Shown piece by piece: positions 23,320-36,734 of a stretch of 64,000 nucleotides of DNA. The stretch's first letter is position 1. Each line of letters begins with the position of its first letter. The position numbers and the translations under genes were made by a program. Under the pieces are notes generated by a model. That model was not told the DNA's origin. It saw only the letters and a list, made by a program, of their open reading frames with translations, and made no database searches. The stretch is from Loxodes magnus (taxonomy: Eukaryota; Ciliophora; Karyorelictea; Loxodida; Loxodidae), in the NCBI GenBank assembly GCA_946699065.1, contig CAMPDV010000139.1:62001-126000 (forward strand). Direction: 5' to 3'.

Positions 23320-24920
23320 TTTAAGATTTAACTTGATTATATAAACGATTATTAATATATCTTTCTAATAATCAAATCTGGAAATCTACTAACTTTATGA
23401 TTTAAACTTTATTTAACTAAAAGAGTCTTGAATCATCTTTTAATTATTGGAATTTGCTTCCTTCAATTAAAGTTGTTATAGTGTTATTTAAAAAATTTTC
23501 AACTCTTCACGCTTTCATCTTCATCCTCTTTTACAGCTAAATCACTCATTCACCTAAAATCTTCCACTAGTTCTTCTTACTCTACTTTCCCTTCCACGTT
23601 TTCTTGACTCTTATTTATGATTTATTGAAGGAATTTCTCTTCTTAAAGATAATGATTAGTTACTAAGCTAATATTGATAGAAATATAATCATAAATTAAC
23701 TTTTTAAATAATTTTAAAATTTGCTTACTAATTTATGCTTAAGTAATTGATTATTACGATATAATAATTACAACAAATTACATGTACCTTTGTATATACG
23801 TATATTATTATAGCTTAGTTAATTATATAAAGGCCATTTTAATGAATAAATCTTAAATTCTATTTTATTATAATTATTATTTTAAGGTTTATTTCTCAAT
23901 TTATAAAAGAGTAATAAAATCTCAAATTTTATAAGTGTTTTATCTGAAAACCATTTAAGAAGAGTATTTTTCAAGTTGCATAATCTTTAATAAAATAATT
24001 TTTACATTATTGGCATGTAGCATGTTATAATTAATTTGATTCTATTTTAACTGCAACAAATTAATTATAAACTTCCAAGTTTTCTTTTTCGTTTTCTTTA
24101 ATATTTATTTCTTAAATTAACTTACATAACTTTATTTTCCTTAATTTTTAAAATAAGTTAAATAATTTTAAAATAAAGGAAAATACTTATTTCTTTTTCA
24201 TGTTTCATTAAAAATTAATTAATTCAATTTTCCTTAATAAACCTTTATTCTTTTTACAATTTTTTATAATTCCCTATTATTTCAATTTTTAGTTAATTGA
24301 TATAAATATAGCTCATTATTTATTAAGCTTCTTATCAAATATGAAATTAGTTCCCACGAATAGAAATATTTTTATTTTTTTATTAATCAATGTTAATTAG
24401 TAAGAACTTAATATTTTTATTATTGAAAGATTTTAGTAAGAATATAAATAAGTTAATTTTTAAATATCTACAAAACATAATTTATACTGATTAATTCACA
24501 TTATAATTCAATTAAGTAATGAATACTTTTCATTGACATTATTTTAATAATTAATTAAAATTTTTATTTCTTTTTATAAATTTTCTAAATATCATACTTA
24601 ATAAAAATTATACATTTTTTTAATATACATAGAAGATATCTCTTCTAATCTATTTTTATAAAAGCATCAATAAAAATATTTTGCTTTCACTAAAAATAAA
24701 TTATTTCCTTCTTAATTATCTTTTAAAATCTATTTTCATTCTTTTTTCAAGCATTAACTATTATTATTTGCTTGCAAAGGTCAATTTTTGAAACTATTAA
24801 CTCTTTTAACTTTAAATATTTTAGCTTTAAAAAAGTAAAAATTATTAAATATCAAAGTTAAATAAGGAAAGTAATTTCTGATAGTAAATAAGTAATTTAG
24901 ATATAAATAAATAAATAAAT
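23320..24920. other. AT-rich part of tandem unit 1, no gene seen
   Basis: AT-rich, T-rich on the plus strand and repeated at 33416-35016. A C-rich patch at 23500-23600 gives no coherent reading. Confidence 0.55.
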
Positions 24921-24928
24921 TTTATTAT

Positions 24929-25395
24929 AGAGCGCCTAGCACTCTCGTTGGTGCGCAGCTCTTTAAAAATGTTTCATACTGACAAGAACGTTTGCTACTG
25001 ACAAGAATGTTTGCTACTGATAAACCTTGTTCAATACTGGTATAATTATTCAGTAATGATAAAAATGTTCAATATTGATATAATTTCAGAATACTCGTAA
25101 TCTTTAATAATTGTTGGGAATTCAAGAATATGGCAGGGTTGCGTCTCATTGCGTCGCCAAGGCAGAGGACGACATGTGTCAATTATGGGTACTTAAATTC
25201 CCCACCTCTGATGAAGCTCGCAATATTATTTCTTTTTAGTTCCAGAATTAAAAATAAACGAAGCCAGTGCCGAAGGTTGAATTAGCAGATGTCTCGAGGA
25301 AAAGCCGAAGCAGAGGAAGTCATAAAGTCGATTATGGATACTTAGCTTCCCCAATCTCTGATGAAGATATCCCTTGTTGTTCACCTTCGAGCAAC
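24929..25395 (-). repeat. H element copy H3 (unit 1)
   Basis: Reverse orientation. Terminal hairpin 24929-24964, iterons about 24970-25085, the two CAGAGG/CCTCTG modules about 25155-25225 and 25305-25365, and the outer palindrome GTTGTTC-ACCTTC-GAGCAAC at 25376-25395. One base of the hairpin stem differs from H2 (GCTAGGCGC for GCTACGCGC). Confidence 0.85.
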
Positions 25396-25399
25396 TATA

Positions 25400-26090
25400 T
25401 TAAAAAATGAATAATAAAGTTATTATATAATAAAAAATTAAATTATCATTAAAAACTTAGCATTTATAGATTTTTTTCAGATTATAGTTCACATTGCTAA
25501 TGAAGAAAAACCTTGATTAATAAATTTTAATAAAACATTTAACGATATAAGAAATTATTATTTATTATACCATAATTTATATATTAATTTCTAGATTATT
25601 CAAAATAAAATTATTAAGTAAGTATATTATAAAAAGTTTTATCTATTTTCTTTAGTTTTATTTTTAAAACACATTAAATAGCAATTTCTAGTTTTTCCAC
25701 AATTAATCAATAATTCAGTTTCAGTTCACTATATTACTCATCTACCTTTTTGCCATCTGAAGAAATCTTAAACAACTCAAAATAATTAAACAATATTTTT
25801 TATTTTCTTTATATTATTTATTCTGAAGATAAAGAATTTTATATAATTCACTTAATGAAAACTAATTATATTATATTATATTAAATTTAATTATGTAATC
25901 AAAATTTGTTTCATATAATTAAGATGCTTATTTTATGTATTAAGCAAAAAATTTATTTCATTAAAATTTATTTCTAAGAGCGTCAATTAATTTTTATGCT
26001 TGATAACTAATTTCTTAATTTTTTATCCATTTTTTATAAAATAATCTAAAAATGTTTTTATTTATAAAATATGCTATGTTAGATCTAATA
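25400..26090. other. AT-rich part of tandem unit 1, no gene seen
   Basis: Low-complexity AT-rich DNA, repeated at 35496-36186. Confidence 0.6.
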
Positions 26091-26095
26091 TATGG

Positions 26096-26638
26096 TCATT
26101 ATTTTAAAACCAACATAAAAAGTTAAAATATTAAAATTAAAAAAATTGTTAAATTTACGTTCTTTTTTTGATAATTAAAAAATGCTAAAATTACTTCATC
26201 TTATTCGATTTCCGCTGGATTAAGTTTTTTTCCTTGATATTGTTTTTCTAAGTAATTATTAAAGTAGGCTACTCCTACTCATTTTGTTATGTTTGTTTGC
26301 GCATTTTCAAAAACCGTTTGTGTCATTTGTTCTTTTTGATTTCCAACTACTGAGAGAATTTGCTCGTATTCATTTCTAGGGATAATGGCTTGCAACATTT
26401 GTTTTTTCTGATAGATATTTTCGTTTTGGGACTTGTTTCTCTCGTTTTTTCTCATAATTTCTCCAAGAAGTTTGCTTTTCTTTCTAAAAGCGTTTTTTAG
26501 GTTATGAAAGTTATGCAAATTTTCACTCTTTGGTAAACTCTTACATGTCTTTAGAATTACTTACCTGTAATCCCGTTTCAGGTGTTGCGGCATGTAGGAA
26601 GTGGGATTGCTATATTTCTTTAGAGCTAAAGTATCCAT
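26096..26638 (-). CDS. Unknown 180-aa helical protein, unit 1 copy
   Basis: ATG 26638 to TGA 26096-26098 is 181 codons. The first ~150 residues are clearly coding-like: MDTLALKKYSNPTSYMPQ, KNAFRKKSKLLGEIMRKNER, QAIIPRNEYEQILSVVGNQ, KWVGVAYFNNYLEKQ (the W is TGA). The 79-residue block in the middle is open in any code. The last ~25 residues are low-complexity hydrophobic and may be untranslated. No family recognised. An apparently identical copy is at 36192-36734. Confidence 0.6.
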
Positions 26639-27886
26639 ATTTTTTTATTAATAACTATTATAATATTTATCCATTTAAATTAGTAAAATTATAAATTTTA
26701 GTAATTCTATACTAATATACATAGCTTAAACTAGTTTAGATTTTAAAACTTTGAATATAGTTTAAGTTAAAATGTTTACTAAATATAAAAATTAAAAGTT
26801 ATAAATGTTTTTATTTTTAATAATTCTTATAATTGATAAAATTAAATTTTCTAATAGTAAGACATTTAATTCTATTTTACAAAATACTTATATTAGCATT
26901 ATTTTACCCTTAAGATCTCCTCCGATAATTATAAATTATCTGTTTCTAAATAACTTTTAAATAAAGAATCTTAATAATTTTGCCTATCTTTTACTTCTTA
27001 CAGCATAATTTTATATTTCATTTTAGTTAAATTATTCCAATAGAAATAGAATTAGAAAAAAAATTGGTAGTAATCAAAATATAATCAGCGAATAAATTAT
27101 TATTGCTATAAATGAAATTTACAAATTAATTTATACTTAAATAGTAGCTTTTATGGTATAATCATTATAATACTTTTTTTGTTCCTTTAGTATATTTGTA
27201 TTAACTTTACTATTATTCACTACCTTTATGTCACTTTATAATTAAAATCTTATATTCTATAGGTATTATCATTAGTATTTTCAGATTTCTCCAAAATCCT
27301 TTATAAAGGGATTGAATTCTCCCATCAATATATAAGGATTACTAGTAATCAATCAAATTTAATAATAAAATTAATTAAAAATAGACTAACATTATTAATT
27401 TTAATAGCTCATAGAATCATCATTTTTCTGATCTTTAAAGCACACAAATTTAAATCTAAACTACTGCTTTATAATTATAATATAAAATTAGGTAACTAAA
27501 AATTAGATATATGAAAACTTTTGTTTATTCGAGAATAAAAAGATCTAAAATACACTATAAAAAGACTAATAAATAAGAAAAAATTTTTAAATGAAAAGTT
27601 AATTAGTACAAAGCGAATTATTACTCGAATTATTACTCTGATAATTAAACCTAAATAAGTAACTAAAGAAGCATTTAAAACATATTATAAACATTATATA
27701 AATAAAACTTATTAGAAACACAAAAAATATGAAATATAAAATGAGTTAATAAATTTAGATATATAATAACAAAAGAAAAAGTTACAGTAAAACTCAATAT
27801 TTAACTGATAAACAATAATTTTTAAATATGATTTATTGAAGATTACTCATCCCTTTTACAAGCTTAATTTTACAAACTAAGTTAAA

Positions 27887-28072
27887 TCATTAAAATAACT
27901 GTTCACCTTCCGGCTTAATTGAAGTTTTAAATGTATAAAATCTCCTTTCCTGCATGTTCGTTCCTTGTGCTCTTTTTCCTGGACTTCTCTCTTTTTAATA
28001 GTCTGAGTTAAGAATTTTTTTTTTTTTAAGATTTTCCCATTTCCCGATGGGAAGAATTCCGTCGCTTGTCGT
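27887..28072 (-). pseudogene. 61-aa ORF, unit 2 copy without its ATG
   Basis: Same reading as 18464-18649 (DGILPIGKWE, KERSPGKRAQGTN) over 62 codons, but the start codon position is ACG and the next residues differ (TTSDG for MANDG). Either the true start lies upstream or this copy is dead. Confidence 0.5.
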
Positions 28073-28657
28073 TTCAGTTGCTAATAGTTAATATTACTCC
28101 AAATATTCATTCTTATTCTTTTCTATTGGATACAAACTAAGTAAATTAAAATTTTCTTAATTTACTTTCTGATTTACTACAGCTTATTTAATATAACTTA
28201 TTATTTTTTTGATGCAAATAAAAAATCATAATTTTATTTCTTGAGATCAAATTAACACTATTTTGTATTATTATAGATAATAACTAGACTTAAATGGTTT
28301 TATTTTAAATCCAATAGGAAAAAGATATTTAATAGGTATCATTAAAGCATATTAAAAGTATATATTGTTAATATAACTAAGTAATAATTATTTATTATAA
28401 TAACTAATTGCTTATAATAGTAAAATAGAAACTAAATATTAAAGAAATAGTAAAAATAGCAAAATAAATAAATATATTATTATTATTCTATATGTTTGGT
28501 ATATTTTATAGCAGCTTATTATTAAATATCTTTTAATTAAATATACTATACTTTATTCTCATTAAAAATAGAAAGGTTTTAACCTTAATAATTTTCAAAT
28601 GAAAACTACACAGAAAAAAGATTTTAAAAGTTATAATATTAAGAATTTAAATATAAT

Positions 28658-29307
28658 TTAAATAATTTAAATATGTACCTCCAGGAAGAGGTTAGAAAAT
28701 TACGAAAGGAAAATGAAAAGCTAACTGAGCAGATTTAACACGGGTTTTAGGATACTCTAGACCTTAGAATGGCCAATTAGGAAAGAGAGCTCACTGCTCT
28801 CTGAAATTATTAAAAAGATAAACTTTGTTAGACGAACTCCTAAGTAAAGAAGATTTAGGACTAAAATTAATTCCTTGAAAACATAATATAGAGCCAATAA
28901 AGCCAATAGAGTCAGGTGATTCCCTAGCATAATAGAATGGACATTGAAAATGAAAATATTTACTAAAGGATGATAGTAGCATAATAATAGAACTGGAAAC
29001 CTAGAAAGCGCTGTTACTTTTGTAAAAGTAGTTATCTTCTGCAAAAAAATGTAGATAATTTCAATAATTTAAAAGATAATACTGACTTAGAGAGATACAA
29101 AGAGCTCAAAGGCTATGATGTGATCGAGAAGGGAGAATTTTCAAGCGTAGAATTACTGTAATGTAATCAGCTAAGGAGCAGGAAATGCAAGGAAGAGAAA
29201 CTAAGACCATTGGTAGAGAAGGACTAAACTTTTAGACCCATTATTTGAACGGCGGATATGATTCTGCTGTTAAACAATATTAAATAAATTAAATAATTTA
29301 AATATGT
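28658..29307 (+). mobile_element. 5'-truncated Gag cassette with 19-bp direct repeats, unit 2
   Basis: TTAAATAATTTAAATATGT occurs at 28658-28676 and 29289-29307, flanking about 612 bp that is absent from unit 1 (empty site at about 19245-19262). The inserted DNA is richer in GC than its surroundings. The flanking repeat itself supplies an ATG in frame with the Gag reading. Because the flank is low-complexity AT DNA, the exact duplication length is uncertain. Confidence 0.7.
28672..29280 (+). CDS. Gag/ORF1-like coiled-coil protein, knuckle degenerate
   Basis: About 200 codons reading EEVRKLRKENEKLTEQ then IQHGFQDTLDL (matching the 4206 gene), Gln-rich linkers, MDIENENIYQ (compare PMEIENE at 11513), and RKRCYFCKSSYLLQKN. 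In that last block the CX2C of the knuckle is present but the expected His and last Cys are missing. The starting ATG comes from the target sequence. The minus-strand standard-code ORFs of 95 and 63 codons here are shadows. Confidence 0.6.
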
Positions 29308-30507
29308 TAGTTTTTTACTTAAAACTAGTAAGTTTTTTAAAAAATATATCCTATTCATTCTTGGAATTTCGTTTTAAAAAATTAAAAAATATATGAAAAA
29401 AGCTTCTCTAAACTTTAGATATTATTCTTATAATATTTAATAGTAAATATATCAATTTGAATTTAGAAAATTCTAACATTAGATTTAAATTTTATAATTA
29501 CCCATACTAAGTAAAATCTATAAAAAGATAGTAAAAAGAAATAAAATTGCAATTTATTTTTATTTACAAAAAATAATAATATAAAATGATAAATTTCTAA
29601 TTTAATTATATAAGTACTCATAAATATAAATATTTGAAATAATATTTTATTATAAAATGATTAAAAAAGATATGTTACTTGGTTAGTTATTATTGATAAT
29701 TAAAGATGAACAAATAAAGTTTATGAAGTGAATTAAAAGTAATGATTTATATATAAAATTAGATATAATTATTATTTCTTATAGTAAATATATAAACTAA
29801 GTAAAATATAATAATTATTAAATAAAGAGGTAAATATATTATGAATTACTATATCATCAAATAATATAAATTAAAATAATTTAACCACTTTTAGGATATT
29901 TCTTAAATTATCAAGGCATATTAAAACTATTTTTATTTCTTTTTATCATTATTTCGTATCGTCAGTACAAAATATTTAGATAATTTAGTATTATTATTCA
30001 GTATATTAGATGATGAGTATCTTACACTATGATTTATTTCTTGAAATTTATCTTATTATATTAATTAAAGAATTATTTAATAGTTTTCTCTAAGATAATT
30101 CTTTACATATTTTAAATAATTCAATCTATTTAGAAATTTTATTCTTTTCTATAATTTGACTAATTTAGTGAATTTTTCAAATATCTATAAACTTTTTAGT
30201 AATTAAGGTGTAAGAAAGAATTAGATTTAATTAAGCGGAAATTCAGTTGATTTTAATATATATCTACGAAAATAGATTAAATAGGCATACTCAAGTGGGT
30301 AAGTTAATTAAAAGATAATCGAACCGTAAGTAATTTCAAAGGAATCTCATTTTAGTTTGTCAAGCAAGAACTTCGATAAAATTAATAATAAAAATTTTCC
30401 TTCTGCAAGTTTGCTCTTGATTTTAAGGAAAAGGCTTCTTACATATTTAAGAAAAAAAATTATCAATACATGCTATTCTTGATGGAATTTCATCCTGTAC
30501 CATTGAT

Positions 30508-31016
30508 TCAATGGTCAAAAGAAAAAATAAATATTTAAATGTCTTTTTCCATTATTTTCAAATCTTGCACAGTTTACTTAATGATTAACTTCTCTTTGTC
30601 AATAATCCTTTCCTTTTTTCCTAAAAATTTCTCCTAAGCCTTCGCAGCTAAACTTTCAAATTAATTCTTGATACTTCTCTAGTATTATCTTTTTATTTTT
30701 GCTATTTTTTCAAGTCGCTTTTCGGTACTATCTAAGGATCTATATAAATTTTTTAACATATTTTCAATAGTTTTTTGACAAATTGCAATAGTGAAACTGT
30801 TTCTTCCTATTTTCCTAATTTTTATCTGAACATCTTCTATTTGTATTCAATTAGATTTTTAACCCTGTTTTTAAAGTTTGTAATTAAATTCTCTTTACTA
30901 CTTAAACATCCAATCTGTTTATAGATTTTGCTTATCTATTTTCTTAGACTGGGTGTTAGGTTTCTACTCTGGTTTTTTCCAAATTTTAGAAGGATTAAGA
31001 TCTCTTCTTAAGACAT
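30508..31016 (-). pseudogene. 169-aa gene, unit 2 copy, frameshifted
   Basis: 509 bp against 510 in unit 1. One A is missing at about 30821 (codon ~65), so everything after KMFR is out of frame. Otherwise it has only scattered substitutions, several of them silent. Confidence 0.65.
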
Positions 31017-32543
31017 AAATTTTGAGTTATTTTTTAATTTTTTAAATTACTCCAAAATATTTCGAAGTTTATTGCTTTTTAAGATTTTACAAATAGTTTC
31101 CAATTAATAAATTTATAATATCTAGATATATGAAAAAGAGGATTTTCTCATTATTTTAATATTAAAAACAATTAATAGAAATTTTATAAAAAAGTAAATA
31201 TAACATTTTTTTCTTTATATTAATTGAATAATGTTCTATTTAAAAAAGCATTTTAAGTTAATTCTAATAATTTTTTTAACTTTTAATAGAGTTGCTGATT
31301 GGAATTTTATTATTACTATTTAATTTAAAAATTACTTTTTATTCTTTTATTTGATAAAAAATGTAAAATAAATATAATATTATTTAAATATTTAATTATT
31401 AAATTATTTATTATCTTATACTATTTTTATTTTATAAAGTATCTATTTTATTTAATTAAAATGTTTTATAATATTTAAATTTTCCAAAATTTTCAATTAT
31501 ATATTTATAATAATCAACATTAGGCCTACCAATTTTAATATGTTTTCCAATTTCTAATTATACTGATAAAATAAAGAAATATAGTATAGATTTTATTCTA
31601 TTAACATATATATTTAAAAATTTAATGTCTTTACTATCTTAAAATAAGTAATTAATGGTAAGAATTCTTAATATTCTTATTTAGAAATGTTTGATTTTCC
31701 AATATAAAGTTAAATGATATTTAGTAATTTTACTAAAACTAAACTATTTTCTTATATATTTACTTATTTTTCTTATATTAAGATATTAAATTACTATTCA
31801 CATTTATATTATATTTCATTTTATTATAATAGTTATTTCTTGACTAGGATAATAAATAATTTCTTTTCTGATGTATAAAAGATTTAAAAGAACCTATCAA
31901 TTCTTTAGACTAAAATGAAATAAATACAAATATATGTAATAAATTATGTTTCCGTTGTTTAAAGGCTTTTCGAATAATAGAACTCAAGCTTGTCGCATAT
32001 TTTTTATAGTAGAAATAGTTATTTTTAAATATTTAATTACTATATCTATCATCCATTTTCTCATGTGTGTAATACAAAATATCCGCAAATGGTTTTAAAA
32101 TACCAAGATATGTTTTAATATCTCACTGTTGAAAAGCTACTATTTCCTCTATAAAATGCTAATCAGAGATGCTTATTTGACGCATTTTATTAGCTTTTTT
32201 AAGTTAATTGAGAATATAAATTTATAATTCGCTATTATCTGATTTACGACATTTCATCAACTTTTAAATTCTATTTTACTTATTTTATTTTCCTTTTCAA
32301 TTATTAATTGCTCATATTTATCAATTTTAACTACAATTTAGTTTATTTGAATGTACTTAATCCGTTTAATAAAATCTTCATTTTTTCAGATTGATAAAAC
32401 AATAAATTATCTTCTATTCTTCACATAAATACTATGATCATAATTATTATATTTTAATCCAAAAATATTACTTTTACTTTCTGACTTACGAAAGATAATA
32501 TCTTAATATATCAAAGCAAGCATAGAAAAAATGATTTTCTATA

Positions 32544-33413
32544 AGTAATTTCGCTATAATAATAATAATAGTAAACTAAATGTTAAAAAAATGTTTTGGC
32601 ATATTCTGGATTTTCAACCAGTTCCTGCCGCCATTTTTTTGACTCGGATGGATACCGCGACCATTTTTTTATGTGGATGGTTACCACTGATTGCTTTCAA
32701 AAGAGCGCATAGACAGTTTTTATTTGTATATTCCTGTTGGAGTTATCCATAGAAAATTCAATGCTCTTCATGTTCTTTATTATACCTTTTCATTTAATTT
32801 CTTTCATTCTCGGCATCTTCTTAATAAGTGGTAATTGGATTGGCAATATCAACATTATTTTTTAATCTTCTTTTGACTAATATGTATTTTTAAATAGCTT
32901 ATTTTCAATATTTTCTAGTCTTTTAATTAAGTTATTATCATATTTAATTTCTTTCTGTTCTTAAGCACTTTATAATGGAGTGAAAGTTTTTTCAATTTCC
33001 ATCTTTGATGTACGTTAAGATTTTTATTGCGATTACATTCAAAGTTGTTCTTCCGTTATTACCTTGTTTTCTATTAGCTGATTCTTAAGGATTTCCATTT
33101 CATTATTTTGCACGTCAATGTTTGTTGTAAGTTCCCGTATTAATAAGTCTTAATTATATATTGTTTCTTCGTATCGGGATATAATTTTTTACATTTGTTC
33201 GATCTTTTGTCGTAGTTCCTCTGAAATATCTGATTTAAATTCCTCAGCTTGCAAAGTTCCGATCATTATTTTACCTTATGAGTCGGAACTTGATTCTTCT
33301 TATTGTTTTTCTTTTTATCGAAGTACTTAAGCAGCCTTTTTCCGAGCATTTCTTATTTTATTTTTATTTAGTCTAATGTTCTGGTCCATCTTTTTTTTTA
33401 GTAATTTCGCTAT
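32544..33413 (-). mobile_element. ORF1-only retroposon, unit 2 copy
   Basis: Same insertion as 22448-23317, carried along by the duplication: the 14-bp repeats are at 32544-32557 and 33400-33413. The gene reads from ATG 33389 to about 32596 and I saw no difference from the unit 1 copy. Confidence 0.75.
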
Positions 33414-35024
33414 TATTTAAGATTTAACTTGATTATATAAACGATTATTAATATATCTTTCTAATAATCAAATCTGGAAATCTACTAACTTTATGATTTA
33501 AACTTTATTTAACTAAAAGAGTCTTGAATCATCTTTTAATTATTGGAATTTGCTTCCTTCAATTAAAGTTGTTATAGTGTTATTTAAAAAATTTTCAACT
33601 CTTCACGCTTTCATCTTCATCCTCTTTTACAGCTAAATCACTCATTCACCTAAAATCTTCCACTAGTTCTTCTTACTCTACTTTCCCTTCCACGTTTTCT
33701 TGACTCTTATTTATGATTTATTGAAGGAATTTCTCTTCTTAAAGATAATGATTAGTTACTAAGCTAATATTGATAGAAATATAATCATAAATTAACTTTT
33801 TAAATAATTTTAAAATTTGCTTACTAATTTATGCTTAAGTAATTGATTATTACGATATAATAATTACAACAAATTACATGTACCTTTGTATATACGTATA
33901 TTATTATAGCTTAGTTAATTATATAAAGGCCATTTTAATGAATAAATCTTAAATTCTATTTTATTATAATTATTATTTTAAGGTTTATTTCTCAATTTAT
34001 AAAAGAGTAATAAAATCTCAAATTTTATAAGTGTTTTATCTGAAAACCATTTAAGAAGAGTATTTTTCAAGTTGCATAATCTTTAATAAAATAATTTTTA
34101 CATTATTGGCATGTAGCATGTTATAATTAATTTGATTCTATTTTAACTGCAACAAATTAATTATAAACTTCCAAGTTTTCTTTTTCGTTTTCTTTAATAT
34201 TTATTTCTTAAATTAACTTACATAACTTTATTTTCCTTAATTTTTAAAATAAGTTAAATAATTTTAAAATAAAGGAAAATACTTATTTCTTTTTCATGTT
34301 TCATTAAAAATTAATTAATTCAATTTTCCTTAATAAACCTTTATTCTTTTTACAATTTTTTATAATTCCCTATTATTTCAATTTTTAGTTAATTGATATA
34401 AATATAGCTCATTATTTATTAAGCTTCTTATCAAATATGAAATTAGTTCCCACGAATAGAAATATTTTTATTTTTTTATTAATCAATGTTAATTAGTAAG
34501 AACTTAATATTTTTATTATTGAAAGATTTTAGTAAGAATATAAATAAGTTAATTTTTAAATATCTACAAAACATAATTTATACTGATTAATTCACATTAT
34601 AATTCAATTAAGTAATGAATACTTTTCATTGACATTATTTTAATAATTAATTAAAATTTTTATTTCTTTTTATAAATTTTCTAAATATCATACTTAATAA
34701 AAATTATACATTTTTTTAATATACATAGAAGATATCTCTTCTAATCTATTTTTATAAAAGCATCAATAAAAATATTTTGCTTTCACTAAAAATAAATTAT
34801 TTCCTTCTTAATTATCTTTTAAAATCTATTTTCATTCTTTTTTCAAGCATTAACTATTATTATTTGCTTGCAAAGGTCAATTTTTGAAACTATTAACTCT
34901 TTTAACTTTAAATATTTTAGCTTTAAAAAAGTAAAAATTATTAAATATCAAAGTTAAATAAGGAAAGTAATTTCTGATAGTAAATAAGTAATTTAGATAT
35001 AAATAAATAAATAAATTTTATTAT

Positions 35025-35491
35025 AGAGCGCCTAGCACTCTCGTTGGTGCGCAGCTCTTTAAAAATGTTTCATACTGACAAGAACGTTTGCTACTGACAA
35101 GAATGTTTGCTACTGATAAACCTTGTTCAATACTGGTATAATTATTCAGTAATGATAAAAATGTTCAATATTGATATAATTTCAGAATACTCGTAATCTT
35201 TAATAATTGTTGGGAATTCAAGAATATGGCAGGGTTGCGTCTCATTGCGTCGCCAAGGCAGAGGACGACATGTGTCAATTATGGGTACTTAAATTCCCCA
35301 CCTCTGATGAAGCTCGCAATATTATTTCTTTTTAGTTCCAGAATTAAAAATAAACGAAGCCAGTGCCGAAGGTTGAATTAGCAGATGTCTCGAGGAAAAG
35401 CCGAAGCAGAGGAAGTCATAAAGTCGATTATGGATACTTAGCTTCCCCAATCTCTGATGAAGATATCCCTTGTTGTTCACCTTCGAGCAAC
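35025..35491 (-). repeat. H element copy H4 (unit 2)
   Basis: Same as H3 base for base wherever compared; hairpin 35025-35060, palindrome 35472-35491. Confidence 0.85.
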
Positions 35492-36191
35492 TATATTAAA
35501 AAATGAATAATAAAGTTATTATATAATAAAAAATTAAATTATCATTAAAAACTTAGCATTTATAGATTTTTTTCAGATTATAGTTCACATTGCTAATGAA
35601 GAAAAACCTTGATTAATAAATTTTAATAAAACATTTAACGATATAAGAAATTATTATTTATTATACCATAATTTATATATTAATTTCTAGATTATTCAAA
35701 ATAAAATTATTAAGTAAGTATATTATAAAAAGTTTTATCTATTTTCTTTAGTTTTATTTTTAAAACACATTAAATAGCAATTTCTAGTTTTTCCACAATT
35801 AATCAATAATTCAGTTTCAGTTCACTATATTACTCATCTACCTTTTTGCCATCTGAAGAAATCTTAAACAACTCAAAATAATTAAACAATATTTTTTATT
35901 TTCTTTATATTATTTATTCTGAAGATAAAGAATTTTATATAATTCACTTAATGAAAACTAATTATATTATATTATATTAAATTTAATTATGTAATCAAAA
36001 TTTGTTTCATATAATTAAGATGCTTATTTTATGTATTAAGCAAAAAATTTATTTCATTAAAATTTATTTCTAAGAGCGTCAATTAATTTTTATGCTTGAT
36101 AACTAATTTCTTAATTTTTTATCCATTTTTTATAAAATAATCTAAAAATGTTTTTATTTATAAAATATGCTATGTTAGATCTAATATATGG

Positions 36192-36734
36192 TCATTATTT
36201 TAAAACCAACATAAAAAGTTAAAATATTAAAATTAAAAAAATTGTTAAATTTACGTTCTTTTTTTGATAATTAAAAAATGCTAAAATTACTTCATCTTAT
36301 TCGATTTCCGCTGGATTAAGTTTTTTTCCTTGATATTGTTTTTCTAAGTAATTATTAAAGTAGGCTACTCCTACTCATTTTGTTATGTTTGTTTGCGCAT
36401 TTTCAAAAACCGTTTGTGTCATTTGTTCTTTTTGATTTCCAACTACTGAGAGAATTTGCTCGTATTCATTTCTAGGGATAATGGCTTGCAACATTTGTTT
36501 TTTCTGATAGATATTTTCGTTTTGGGACTTGTTTCTCTCGTTTTTTCTCATAATTTCTCCAAGAAGTTTGCTTTTCTTTCTAAAAGCGTTTTTTAGGTTA
36601 TGAAAGTTATGCAAATTTTCACTCTTTGGTAAACTCTTACATGTCTTTAGAATTACTTACCTGTAATCCCGTTTCAGGTGTTGCGGCATGTAGGAAGTGG
36701 GATTGCTATATTTCTTTAGAGCTAAAGTATCCAT
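36192..36734 (-). CDS. Unknown 180-aa helical protein, unit 2 copy
   Basis: Same as 26096-26638 with no difference seen, including the internal TGA at the KWVGVAYF tryptophan and the terminal TGA. Confidence 0.6.

Larger units (their letters stand above)
17618..27026. repeat. Tandem unit 1 (~9.4 kb)
   Basis: First of three head-to-tail copies. 17618, 27027 and 37123 begin with the same sequence (AGTTAAATTATTCCAATAG). Unit 1 lacks the Gag cassette found at 28677 and 38773, which accounts for most of the length difference. Unit 1 differs from unit 2 by scattered substitutions up to about 21.1 kb. From there on I saw no difference where I compared them. Contents: LINE endonuclease fragment, a 61-aa ORF, the 169-aa gene at 20410, the retroposon at 22462, H3, and the 180-aa gene at 26096. 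Confidence 0.9.

Noticed and set aside
28757-29044. 95- and 63-codon minus-strand ORFs (and copies at 38853)
   Set aside because: Antisense to the Gag-like coiled-coil gene, whose plus reading matches its relatives.
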